A stretch of 64,000 bases of DNA from Ichthyophis bannanicus (GCA_033557465.1 CM066039.1:398431440-398495439); one strand, 5' to 3'; shown: positions 46,201 through 57,545, counted from the stretch's first letter. Numbers and translations are program-made. Notes: generated from the sequence alone by a model not told the origin.

Positions 46201-49200
46201 CAGTGTATTAATGAGCCTGTGACACGGGACAGTGTTTCATCCAGTCGTCAACCCCAGTGTATTAATGAGCCTCTGACACGGGACAGTGTTTCATCCAGTC
46301 GTCAACCCCAGTGTATTAATGAGCCTCTTACATGGGACAGTGTTTGATCCAGTCGTCATCCCCAGTGTATTAATGAGCCTCTTGCATGGGACAGTGTTTC
46401 ATCCAGTCGTCATCCCCAGTGTATTAATGAGCCTCTTGCATGGGACAGTGTTTCATCCAGTCGTCATCCCCAGTGTATTAATGAGCATCTGACATGGGAC
46501 AGTGTTTCATCCAGTCGTCATCCCAAGTGTATTAATGAGCCTCTTACATAGGACAGTGTTTCATCCAGTCGTCATCCCCAGAGTATTAATGAGCCTCTTA
46601 CATGGGACAGTGTTTCATCCAGTCGTCAACCCCAGTGTATTAATGAGCCTCTTACATAGGACAGTGTTTCATCCAGTCGTCAACCCCAGTGTATTAATGA
46701 GCCTCTTACATAGGACAGTGTTTCATCCAGTCGTTAACCCCAGTGCATTAATGAGCCTCTTACGTGGGACAGTGTTTCATCCAGTCGTTAACCCCAGTGT
46801 ATTAATGAGCCTCTTACATGGGACAGTGTTTCATCCAGTCGTTAACCCCAGTGTATTAATGAGCCTCTTACATGGGACAGTGTTTCATCCAGTCGTTAAC
46901 CCAATGTATTAATGAGCCTCTTACGTGGGACAGTGTTTCATCCAGTCGTTAACCCAGTGTATTAATGAGCCTCTTACATGGGACAGTGTTTCATCCAGTC
47001 GTTAACCCCAGTGTATTAATGAGCCTCTTGCATGGGACAGTGTTTCATCCAGTCGTCATCCCCAGTGTATTAATGAGCCTCTTACGTGGGACAGTGTTTC
47101 ATCCAGTCGTTAATCCCAGTGTATTAATGAGCCTCTTACATGGGACAGTGTTTCATCCAGTCGTCATCCCAAGTGTATTAATGAGCCTCTTACGTGGGAC
47201 AGTGTTTCATCCAGTCGTTAACCCCAGTGTATTAATGAGCCTCTTACGTGGGACAGTGTTTCATCCAGTCGTTAACCCCAGTGTATTAATGAGCCTCTTA
47301 CGTGGGACAGTGTTTCATCCAGTCGTTAACCCCAGTGTATTAATGAGCCTCTTACATGGGACAGTGTTTCATCCAGTCGTTAACCCCAGTGTATTAATGA
47401 GCCTCTTACGTGGGACAGTGTTTCATCCAGTCGTCATCCCCAGTGTACTAATGAGCCTCTTACAGGGGAGTGTTTCATCCAGTTGTCATCCCAGTGTATT
47501 AATGAGCCTCTTACGTGGGACAGTGTTTCATCCAGTCGTCAACCCCAGTGTATTAATGAGCCTCTTACGTGGGACAGTGTTTCATCTAGTCGTCATCCCC
47601 AGTGTATTAATGAGCCTCTTACGTGGGACAGTGTTTCATCCAGTCGTCATCCCCAGTGTATTAATGAGCCTCTTACGTGGGACAGTGTTTCATCCAGTCG
47701 TCATCCCCAGTGTACTAATGAGCCTCTGACATGGGACAGTGTTTCATCCAGTCGTCATCCCCAGTGTATTAATGAGCCTCTTACGTGGGAGTGTTTCATC
47801 CAGTCGTCATCCCAAGTGTATTAATGAACCTCTTACGTGGGACAGTGTTTCATCCAGTCGTCAACCCCAGTGTATTAATGAGCCTCTTACGTGGGACAGT
47901 GTTTCATCTAGTCGTCATCCCCAGTGTATTAATGAGCCTCTTACGTGGGACAGTGTTTCATCCAGTCGTCATCCCCAGTGTATTAATGAGCCTCTTACGT
48001 GGGACAGTGTTTCATCCAGTCGTCATCCCCAGTGTACTAATGAGCCTCTGACATGGGACAGTGTTTCATCCAGTCGTCATCCCCAGTGTATTAATGAGCC
48101 TCTTACGTGGGAGTGTTTCATCCAGTCGTCATCCCAAGTGTATTAATGAACCTCTTACATGGGACAGTGTTTCATCCAGTCGTCATCCCAAGTGTATTAA
48201 TGAACCTCTTACATGGGACAGTGTTTCATCCAGTCGTCAATCCCAGTGTATTAATGAGCCTCTTACACGGGACAGTGTTTCATCCAGTCGTCATCCCAGT
48301 GTATTAATGAGCCTCTTACGTGGGACAGTGTTTCATCCAGTCGTCATCCCCAGTGTATTAATGAGCCTGTGACACGGGACAGTGTTTCATCCAGTCGTCA
48401 ACCCCAGTGTATTAATGAGCCTCTTACATGGGACAGTGTTTGATCCAGTCGTCATCCCCAGTGTATTAATGAGCCTCTTGCATGGGATAGTGTTTCATCC
48501 AGTCGTCATCCCCAGTGTATTAATGAGCCTCTTGCATGGGACAGTGTTTCATCCAGTCGTCATCCCCAGTGTATTAATGAGCATCTGACATGGGACAGTG
48601 TTTCATCCAGTCGTCATCCCAAGTGTATTAATGAGCCTCTTACATAGGACAGTGTTTCATCCAGTCGTCATCCCCAAAGTATTAATGAGCCTCTTACATG
48701 GGACAGTGTTTCATCCAGTCATCAACCCCAGTGTATTAATGAGCCTCTTACATAGGACAGTGTTTCATCCAGTCGTCAACCCCAGTGTATTAATGAGCCT
48801 CTTACATAGGACAGTGTTTCATCCAGTCGTTAACCCCAGTGTATTAATGAGCCTCTTACGTGGGACAGTGTTTCATCCAGTCGTTAACCCCAGTGTATTA
48901 ATGAGCCTCTTACGTGGGACAGTGTTTCATCCAGTCGTTAACCCCAGTGTATTAATGAGCCTCTTACGTGGGACAGTGTTTCATCCAGTCGTTAACCCCA
49001 GTGTATTAATGAGCCTCTTACGTGGGACAGTGTTTCATCCAGTCGTTAACCCCAGTGTATTAATGAGCCTCTTACGTGGGACAGTGTTTCATCCAGTCGT
49101 TAACCCCAGTGTATTAATGAGCCTCTTACATGGGACAGTGTTTCATCCAGTCGTTAACCCCAGTGTATTAATGAGCCTCTTGCATGGGACAGTGTTTCAT

Positions 49201-49779
49201 CCAGTCGTTAACCCCAGTGTATTAATGAGCCTCTTACATGGGACAGTGTTTCATCCAGTCGTTAACCCCAGTGTATTAATGAGCCTCTTACGTGGGACAG
49301 TGTTTCATCCAGTCGTCATCCCGAGTGTACTAATGAGCCTCTTACAGGGGAGTGTTTCATCCAGTTGTCATCCCAGTGTATTAATGAGCCTCTTACGTGG
49401 GACAGTGTTTCATCCAGTCGTCATCCCCAGTGTATTAATGAGCCTCTTACGTGGGACAGTGTTTCATCCAGTCGTCATCCCCAGTGTATTAATGAGCCTC
49501 TTACGTGGGACAGTGTTTCATCCAGTCGTCATCCCCAGTGTACTAATGAGCCTCTGACATGGGACAGTGTTTCATCCAGTCGTCATCCCCAGTGTATTAA
49601 TGAGCCTCTTACGTGGGAGTGTTTCATCCAGTCGTCATCCCAGTGTATTAATGAGCCTCTTACATGGGAGTGTTTCATCCAGTCGTCATCCCCAGTGTAT
49701 TAATGAGCCTCTTACGTGGGAGTGTTTCATCCAGTCGTCATCCCAGTGTATTAATGAGCCTCTTACATGGGACAGTATT
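31203..49779 (-). repeat. 18.6-kb satellite, 54-bp unit amplified from a LINE RT
   Basis: About 344 head-to-tail units (18,577 bp / 54). On the + strand each unit includes GACAGTGTTTCATCCAGTCG, CATCCC and CAGTGTATTAATGAGCCTCT. On the minus strand the 18 codons read NTVPCKRLINTLGMTTG plus a TGA, the same stretch as TVPHRRLINKLSTLGM of the LINE at 14521-16254. At the right edge the minus reading is continuous with YVDFGKAS (49803-49780), RT motif A; at the left edge it runs on to GSVLGPVL. Main variants: CGTCAAC, CGTTAAC, CATCATC, GCATGGG, ACGTGGG, ACACGGG, and units short by one or two bases (CATCCCAG; GGGAGTG). Higher-order blocks of about 1.6-2.1 kb recur. No function is claimed. Confidence 0.95.
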
Positions 49780-49830
49780 AGAAGCTTTGCCAAAATCCAC
49801 ATAACCACATGCTGCACACGCATTTCATCT
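49780..49830 (-). pseudogene. CR1/L3-like LINE RT motif A, right of the satellite
   Basis: Minus translation across the array edge: GYVDFGKAS (49806-49780) followed by NTVPCKRLINTLG in the last unit. YxDFxKA is RT motif A, with its catalytic Asp. Upstream the reading degrades within about 30 bp. Confidence 0.75.
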
Positions 49831-50539
49831 CAATGTCACTTATAGGAAGTCGGAATTTTAAACCTGAATTCAAATAAAAAATACATTTGTGTTAGATTTT
49901 GCAGATAGTTTTCCATGATGTTTGGAATACATCTTAAAATTTGTAAGAGAAAAAATGGTCAACTCGGAGTACTAAAAAAGCAGGACAAAAGTGTGTGTCA
50001 ATTTGCATATGCAAATGTATTTACATAGATGTGGCATTACAAATAATCAAATCCAGGTCCACTGCATAAGCCACCAAGTTAGACTAAACTGGGATGGACC
50101 TCGCCCCTGGTTTATGTGGAATTCACGCTCACAGTAAATATCCCTACCTGGTACAGCAGCTGGGAAAGAGGATGGGGGTTGCTTAAAATGCACATGATTA
50201 ATTAACTGTAACTGCCTCATGAGTGTTCATCCTAACCAGGACTCTCTGTCTGGAATACTGCATTTAATACAAACGGTCCTGTTTACTAAGTATTTTCCCA
50301 TAGACACAAAATGAGAGAAGACCTTTAGTAAACAGGCCTCAAAGAGAAAGTCTTGAATTCATGGCTTTCAAGTGACTATCTATGAAGGGGCCTCGCTGCT
50401 GGTACCAAATAAAATATTCCAGCCAGAGATCACTCAAGATGGGCCTTGTGCTCCTTTTCCATTCCCAGTGCATCCAGCGATCCCCACTCTCCTCTCCAGT
50501 TGGAGGAGAAAATGGTGGGGGAGGAGGATGTTCACCATC
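49831..50539. other. Intron sequence; one tiny foldback
   Basis: No exon. Positions 50275-50340 hold inverted ends GGTCCTGTTTACTAAG and CTTTAGTAAACAGGCCTC around a 30-bp centre, a mini-MITE-like foldback of the same type as 53076-53149. Confidence 0.5.
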
Positions 50540-50935
50540 TGACCATCACTGCTTTAACTTTGCCCTGGATGTTCAATGCTGGGGTCATATCTGGGCCCCA
50601 GCATTGAATGTCTGGATTGCCCGGATTGTCAGTAACAATATTCAGCCGCTGGTCGGCTTGCAAACCAGTTAAAGTTAGGACAATCGTTCAGCTGCATCGG
50701 AGTCTGCAGCTGTTAGTGCCGCTGAATATTCCAGTGGCCATGATCCATGTAGTTAGCAAGTTTGCTAATCACGTTAATCACATTGAATATCCCATCCCCC
50801 TCCCTGGGGATTATTATAAGCTTAGGGGTGTATACTGAGATGCAGCAGACAGTGCTGTCCATCGCCGCTTTAATCTATACCTGGATATTCAGTCCTGGGG
50901 CCATATCTGACCAGCCACACTGAATATCCAGCTTG
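50540..50935. mobile_element. hAT-like MITE remnant
   Basis: Contains foldbacks such as TTCAATGCTGGGGTCATATC with CCCCAGCATTGAATG (about 50570-50608), and GCCGCTGAATATTCCAG, the motif seen in the MITE at 12579-12980. Boundaries uncertain. Confidence 0.45.
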
Positions 50936-51260
50936 GCCGAATAGCACCTTCTATCTGGAACTCGCTCCCGGATGACTTCAGATCTTGTAAAACTGTGTCT
51001 GAACTAAGGAAGAGACTCAAAACATACCTGTTCATAGAATACTTTGGGACAGACACTAAGTAGTTACTACACATCTTGTCAGACGTCACGGTATTTGTAA
51101 CAGTTATGTCCGGGATACAACTCTAGTTTGTTGAAGCAGCCAATTGTATCCCACCCCTGTTCCATATAAGTTTAAACGTAAATTTCATGTTAATTGTAAA
51201 CTGCTTTGACGTAAGGATAAAGTGATATATAAAAGGAGTTAAATAAATAAAGTTAGTTAT
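50936..51260 (+). mobile_element. L2-like LINE, 3' end
   Basis: + strand ORF2 C-terminus IWNSLPDDFRSCKTVSE, then RKRLKTYLF (about 50953-51038), followed by a 3' UTR ending GTAAACTGCTTTGACGTAAG and an AATAAATAAA tail. Confidence 0.75.
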
Positions 51261-51289
51261 CCCAGTGGTGCCTCAGGCTTGCGATTTAG

Positions 51290-51425
51290 GAGAGATTATC
51301 CACGCAGGCTCAGATAGAGTTTGTTGTGAAAACTGCTTTTATTAAATTGCAGCTGGTTCGTCAGCTGAAGCCTCTCTTGAACTATGATGATCTTCACACA
51401 GTTTTGCAATCGTTAAAGGCATATT
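51290..51425 (+). pseudogene. L2-like LINE RT fragment
   Basis: + strand IKLQLVRQLKPLLNYDDLHT (about 51341-51400) followed by VLQSL resembles the RT thumb of L2 (compare LRNLRPLLNYSDFRTIFQAL in the minus copy at 28581-29231). Confidence 0.6.
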
Positions 51426-52226
51426 TCCTAAACCCTGCTAACCACTTGTGTGGGTTTCAGCACAGTGCGCTAAGAGTTAACATGGGGCCTTGCACTAAAA
51501 ATCCCAAGCTAGCATGCAAATGGGCGGATTGGGGCAGAACATGGGCATTGAAACCACATCATGGTTAACGCAGGCATGATAAGAGTGCGCTGCCATTAGT
51601 GCAGGTGTCCTTAACAGCACCTCAATGGCTGACATTAGCTGCACCCGCATGCTGGGTTACTGTGCTGTGGCAACAGCGTGGGCACAGATGCACAATCCCC
51701 TCCCCCGTACTGCTTCCGCCTAGTGTGCATATTTTGGGGGTCACTTACATCTTATTCTACAAAGTAAAACATGTGTATGCTCGATAGACTATGTGCACAG
51801 GGTGCACATGGTCATGCATGTGTCAGTCACGCCATCATAGAATTACCTTCTGACTGCTTTGCTGGGTGGGAGGACGAGAAGAGGGAAATGGCTCAAATCT
51901 GGACTCTTGGTCAGCCTACTTCTTGAGCAGGAAGCTACCAGCTGTGCCTGAATGTTTAACTGCTGTGAACTCAGATTTGGCAAAAAGCCAATAATTAAGT
52001 CTTAAAAACTAAATCCATGTTAGGAGATGCGACATGTAACAGAACCCCCAAAAATATTAGAGCCCTTTACAGACAAGGACTGTTAAGTTATGAGTCCTGC
52101 AAATTCCGCAGTAAATTCTTTCCATTCAGATACAGTGAAACACATTCTTAGTGCATGCTTGAGGGCCCCAGGGGCGCTCTGGAATAGTTTTGTTCACAAA
52201 ATAAAGTGAAATGTGTATGATTTCAG
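51426..52226 (+). other. End of ~43-kb intron
   Basis: No gene. The acceptor before 52227 is TGTGTATGATTTCAG, with only a short pyrimidine tract, weaker than the acceptors at 9026 and 61293. Confidence 0.6.
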
Positions 52227-52422
52227 GGCATTTGGAGGCTCTGCTGTACATGGAATCTTTAACTGGATGACGGTGATCCTCCTCCTACCAGTAGAGATCG
52301 GTACAGGGTACCTCTACCATGTGACTAAACTCATCATCACCAGCTTCAAGATCCAGACTGGGGGCAAGGCACCAGATATCCTGAAGGTGATCACAGAGCC
52401 CTTCACTCACCTGCTTATACAG
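52227..52422 (+). CDS. SLC34A3: SLC34A3-like Na/phosphate cotransporter, internal exon (2nd in window)
   Basis: A 196-bp exon. Its first G completes the Arg codon begun at 9137-9138, then it reads AFGGSAVHGIFNWMTVILLL, PVEIGTGYLYHVTKLIITSF and KIQTGGKAPDILKVITEPFT, ending HLLIQ. FNWxTVxxLLPxE is a transmembrane segment and APDxLKVxTxPxTxLxxQ is the start of the large extracellular loop in all SLC34 proteins. AVHGIFNW and APDILKV favour SLC34A3; TGYLYHVTKL is also close to SLC34A1. The donor GTGAGC starts at 52423 and the exon ends in phase 0. The 43,088-bp intron before it contains the satellite. Confidence 0.93.
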
Positions 52423-53075
52423 GTGAGCAAAACACACCCCCAGGGTCCCCATCGCCCAAGAAGACCCAGCTTTCGTGCAAATTGGAAAGTCAATGCGCGG
52501 AATCTTTTATCTATCTCCAGGAAATTTACTGACCCGTGAGAAATGTTGCAGGTTAGTGGCTAAGGGGCAGATTTCTAAGGAAGTCGCATTACGTTAGCGT
52601 GTAAATCTCTATGTTTAAGAACTTATGTGTATGAATGGTTGCTTATGTGTGCACTGTAGTCTCTCCCTATTCTGTAAGCATGCACGTAAGCCCTATCATA
52701 TATACATTTAGTGTGAGCAGCTTGGGTGGAATTTTATGTACATGAGTTATAAAATAATATAAGACACGTTTGTGAAGAATCTAGGTGCAGGCATACACGC
52801 CTTCTCTAGAGCGAGCATAACTGGCATGATTTTATACACCTAAGTCTGCACGTACTTCACTTTATAAAACAGGCCCCAAATACATGTGCAGCAACACACA
52901 TTAACTTCATTGGAGTTTAGAAATTACCCTCTACATGTGCAAACTTTGACTTCCATTCCCACAACCAGGAACATAAATAATGACAATTTTCCCCCTTTCT
53001 GTAAGGTGGCAGCAAAGTCCCAGTGGGGAGCTCATAAGCCCCAGCCCTGCAGCCCCACTGTGGGATGCCACACTA
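52423..53075 (+). other. Start of second intron (8.9 kb), no gene
   Basis: No exon seen. 52560-52880 has a GGGGCAGATTTCTAAGG start and an AAAACAGGCCCC end, possibly an old MITE; weak. Confidence 0.4.
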
Positions 53076-53149
53076 AGGGGCTTGTTTACTGAGGGATAAG
53101 GCACATTAACTTTCACTAAAGCACATTAACCTTTAGTAAACATGCCCCT
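53076..53149. mobile_element. Mini-MITE-like foldback
   Basis: Inverted ends AGGGGCTTGTTTACTGAG and CTTTAGTAAACATGCCCCT frame a 74-bp unit with an internal GCACATTAAC repeated. The same terminal pattern occurs at 50275-50340. Confidence 0.5.
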
Positions 53150-55011
53150 AAGAGTTAATTGATGACAGTTTGCAAGATGGCCCATTGGCACGATGGAAGA
53201 GTGATCCTCTGCACCTACTAGGAAGAAGTGCATTTGGGTTAAGCTACCATGGGCTGTGGAGAGAGAGGCAACCACAACGGGCAGGGTTAGCCTGGAGAGA
53301 GAGCTGCTTTGTTATGCCCAAACAAAGGCTGGATAATGCTCTGATAGTGCCCCCAACAGGGAGCTTCTGCCAGTGGTTCTAGGGTCCTTCAAAAAAATAA
53401 CTATACGCCAAGAAGCTGAAGGCATTTATTTTCCTGAGAAAGCTTTTTCATGTGCAGTGATCTACATGCAAACGTTTACTACAAAAGTGCTTCATTTTAC
53501 AAATTTGTTTTTCACAAAAGGGGCTTCATGCATTAAAACAGACAAAAATACAGACATTCTTGCATTTTTGCCAGTTTTTCTTCTTATAACGTCCGAAAAA
53601 ATGTCACAACTTAATAAAGAAGCCTCTCGGGAGGTATTTTAGGACATGCCTAAATGAAAAGCCCAAAAACGTAATAAAGACAACATAGGCATCTAGGTGA
53701 CTTTATGAAATCAGCCTATCAGGGCTGGTACAAGGATTGGAGGTGTACTAGGTAGGCCTTCTATCCTGCTACCCCCTGGGGCCCACCTGCCCCCATTGCC
53801 ACCCCTCTCTGGGGCTTGTAGCAGCAGCAATGGCTGCAAAACCATGCCATAGCACTGGAGTGTGTGGGTAAGTGCTGTGTCGTGTTTGGGAGCCATTGCC
53901 GTCACTGCAGGCTTTAGTGAGGAGTGAGAGTTGCAGCTGTGGGCACTCCCAGAGGGACATCGTTCTATGTGACTGTCTAATTTGCCTAAATGTAGCGCCA
54001 GCCTTGATCCCTACAGCATACAAATTCCCATACACAAGTTTACAACCACTCAAAGATGGTGAAGTCACATTTTGAGAAAAAAGACTTGCACATTGCTATT
54101 CTACTCACACTCCGCCCAAACCACACACCTAAGACAGATGACATAAAAGAGAGGCACACTCATTATGTGTATACAACCATGTGTAACTTTACAAGACCTC
54201 TTTTCCGTGTGTAAAATAGACTAATAGAATTATCACCTTAATGTATGCAGGAAGTCATTAGAAGACCCAGGTATCTATCACTTTCTTTCCTTTACAACAT
54301 TTGGAATATTGGAAACAATTATATGAAAGGGGTCAATGTCCATCTGTCCATAGGCACAATCATGTCCATGTTCCGGCCTTTCATAGAACTCTGAAACCCC
54401 ATATATGATGTGATATAGAAGCTGAATACTGCACGTATGTGTAGAGCTAGGCATTAGAGCCCATACTCCATCCAAACTCTGCCCCGGCACTATGTGGATA
54501 ATGCCAAGGAGCTAGGAGTGATTTGTTTTCATTGTTTGCAAATCTCTCTCATGCATGCTCATTGTCAATATCCTGGACACCAGATCAGCTGCTTGACACA
54601 CACAACAGTCCAATGCAGGTGAGGTGTAGGAAAATATTACCTTCCCTTGTGCTTTTTATTTCATTCTGTTTCTGCATTTAGTGCAGGCTAAGTAATTTTA
54701 CTAAATGTGCACTAAAATGCTGGAATGAAACAAAATGACAGTTTATTATTTTTGTGTAATTTAAATGAGGCAAAATCAAATAAATGGTGGTTGCAATTTC
54801 CCCATTGTTTAAAAACATCCCTATTTCAAAGTGAGTAATGTCACTCATTATATCACTAATGGGTCTTTTTTCTAAGAGGAATTTGGCACTTAACATGCAT
54901 TAAAATTGTGTGAATATTGTCACTCGCAATGGTCTGAGCATGCACTGTGTAGGGTACGCTGTCCAGGGGCACTGAAATAATCTCTGGCTTCTTGGTGCAA
55001 CACTTGAAATA
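53150..55011. other. Intron sequence, no gene
   Basis: No exon, no recognised element. Mixed AT-rich sequence. Confidence 0.4.
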
Positions 55012-55205
55012 CAGTTGTGGTTAACATTACTGGCACCCTTGCAGTTCAATCCCTTAATGTCCAATATCTCCTAAAAAGAAGTGGCCAGTGAAATGGCTTT
55101 GGACTATATATGCACACATATCTGACACACAAAAGAATCAAATAAAACAAGATCAATTACAAAAGGAAATAGTAGGAAATAGTATAAAAACTGGGACATT
55201 GCCAG

Positions 55206-57545
55206 GACATGATTATTACTAACAAAAAGGATAAAACAAATGCCCTTAACTACCTAATAATTAAATATAAAAACATTATTTTGTCAGAGCTTGTGTCATG
55301 AAAGAAACCTCCTTCTCGCAGCACGATACTCCTTTTATTCTGCTTTAAAAGGGAATAAACCCTAAACTCTTAAACCCAAGGGACAATAAATGTCTCTTAG
55401 GAAAAAAACATATATGCTGTATGGAAGTGAACATTAGAAGCACTTAAGTGTCGATTCGTCATAGTTTGAAGAAGGACCAGGAGTTTCTATGGCCAGAAAC
55501 ACAGCGTTGTGTCACATTTATATACATATTGCGTTATGAACGTCGAGCATGTAGATTGCGTTATGAACGCTGAGTTCAGGATTGCGAGACAGCCATTTAT
55601 AGCTGTTTTGGAGAAAGTATTCTGAGAGGTTTGTATGAGAATCTGTCTCCATGAAGTATGCTTGGAACGCTATAGAGCAACTATAGCGATATATGAAAGC
55701 TTCTAGAGGCTTGGATGGAGCCCATGACGAACAACGGCCTTTTGTGATCTTTTCTAACAGCAGTCCCTTGGAACAGTTTATCGACAGTGTCACGCCCTTA
55801 GCCCCTTACATTAGTATGGAGGGGCGTGGGTTTATTTTTGTCACTGTGGTGCTTCAACTTTCTGGCCTTTTCTAATTGGATGCCTTTAAATGCATGCTGG
55901 GAAAGGTAGTTCAGTTAGATATCATTTGGGCTCAGATGAAAGAAAACACCTTCATTTGTAGTTGGGTTTGAGTGAGTGCAATTTATTCATTAGCACAAAA
56001 AACCACGCTAGGTTCACAGATCCACCTTTTTAAGATATTTTCACCAGGAATTCTTGTAACTCTTTACAGGATAACTTGAACTGAAACAAACAGCTTTCCT
56101 CAGCTTAATTAACTGCACCTGCTTTCAGCAGAGCTTGCCGTGCAGATCAAAATAAACAGAAAGAAACTTTTAAATCAGGTTTCTTTTCCCTTTCCAGTCC
56201 AGAACAAATACCTGGCTATCTTGTATGCTTAAACTCAGCACTTCATACAGTACAGATAGTCCAATTCATACAAGCCGATAAAAAACTCTTTTCCAGGTTT
56301 TCTCAGTAGTTTAGACAAACAAAAGCATTTCTTACTTCCTTCAATTGAAACAGCGTCCAAACTGAGCTCTGCACTGCTCACACTTTTCCTGAGCTTAGAG
56401 CATTAACAAGCAAACACAGCTCTCAGGGCTTTGGACACTGGAGGCTTCTCTTTACGGTTGACATCCCCTTGCAACCATTCTTAATTGGCAGACTGGCATG
56501 CAGAGCAGTCCATGTATGAGACTTCTTCATCACAAGGTAAATCTGGCTCCCCCAATTCCATGGGTTCACTCTCTGGCTCAGATTCAGATAGCTTACTTGA
56601 CTGCTTTCTATTAGGGTTAAAGCTGTCTCTGCAAATACGTATTGCTCCTTATTAGCTAAGCTTCTGGGACTCATACCTTGATCAAAGCCTGTAGTAGCTT
56701 CACTTCTTACATGCTCTGGCCACCATCTAGCACGTCCTGTTCTCCAATTACTGCCTCTGGCTCTTACTGCTCCATTCCTTGAGTAGGCAAAACGTCTTCC
56801 CTCTCTTTCTCTCTGATCAGCAGTTGCAGCACTCTCTGGTCTCAGGAGTCCTTCCAGTTTCTCTCCATGTGTCCTGCTTGTCCCTCTTCGTCCTCTTGCT
56901 CCTGCTCCTCCTCCTGCTTGACTTCCTCCTGGTCTAACTGAGCTAAACTTAAACCTCTCAGGCTCCTGCTCCACCTTCTCCCCTCTCAGGTGAGAAAGAT
57001 CAAACTCCCTCGTGGCAGCTGTGTGATTAGGGGACGCAGTGACGTAAGGGTTCCTTACCCTGAGCCTGTATTCCCTATCCTTTCTACCACTAGGGGCACT
57101 CTGTTCCTCATTGTAGCCAGGAATTACTGGCTTTCTAGGAGCAAATGAAGTTTTAAGTCCTCGACCTTTTAAAATGGGTCCCTTTATTAAGGTAAATTCC
57201 TTCTTTTTACCCCTCTCTTCTAGGTCTTGATAAGCTTCCTTATCACAACAGTTAAGTACTTCTAATGTTCACTTTCATACAGCATATATGTTTTTTTCCT
57301 GGGAGACATTTATTGTCCCTCACGTTGAAGAGTTTAGGGTTTATTCCCTTTTAAAGCAGAATAAAAGGAGTATCATGCTGCGAGAAGGAGGTTTCTTTCA
57401 TGGCACAAGCTCCGACAAAAATATTTTTTTTGTCTTTAATTATTAGGTAATTAAGGGCATTTGTTTTATCCTTTTTGTTCGTAGTTTCTTGTGAATAAAC
57501 ATTTTTTTGTTTTTTTGGATAATAATAGGACATGATCATTGGCAG
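55206..57545. repeat. Insert bounded by ~240-bp inverted repeats
   Basis: 55206-55446 and 57252-57545 are inverted copies, roughly 90% identical by eye, with one indel of about 50 bp near 57490. Shared segments include AAAGAAACCTCCTTCTCGCA (left, direct) and its complement near 57384-57403, and GGATAAAACAAATGCCCTTA near 55230. The 1.8-kb centre holds a hammerhead-like motif (55466-55513), a doubled ATTGCGTTATGAACG (near 55527 and 55555) and a minus-strand frame (56423-56974). It could be a foldback element or two repeats in opposite orientation. Confidence 0.65.
56423..56974 (-). other. Unrecognised minus-strand ORF (183 residues)
   Basis: Starts MEQEPERFKFSSVRPGG, followed by a Gly/Arg-rich stretch (GGGAGARGRRGTSRTHG) and a C-terminal part with NKEQYVFAETALTLIESSQ. 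No domain recognised. It lies inside the inverted-repeat insert and is probably part of that element or chance coding. Confidence 0.2.

Noticed and set aside
31203..49779. CRISPR array
   Set aside because: There are no unique spacers between conserved repeats; the whole 54-bp unit repeats head to tail, in eukaryotic DNA.
31203..49779. Centromeric satellite
   Set aside because: The array is short, lies between exons of one gene and derives from a local LINE. Higher-order structure alone does not imply a centromere.
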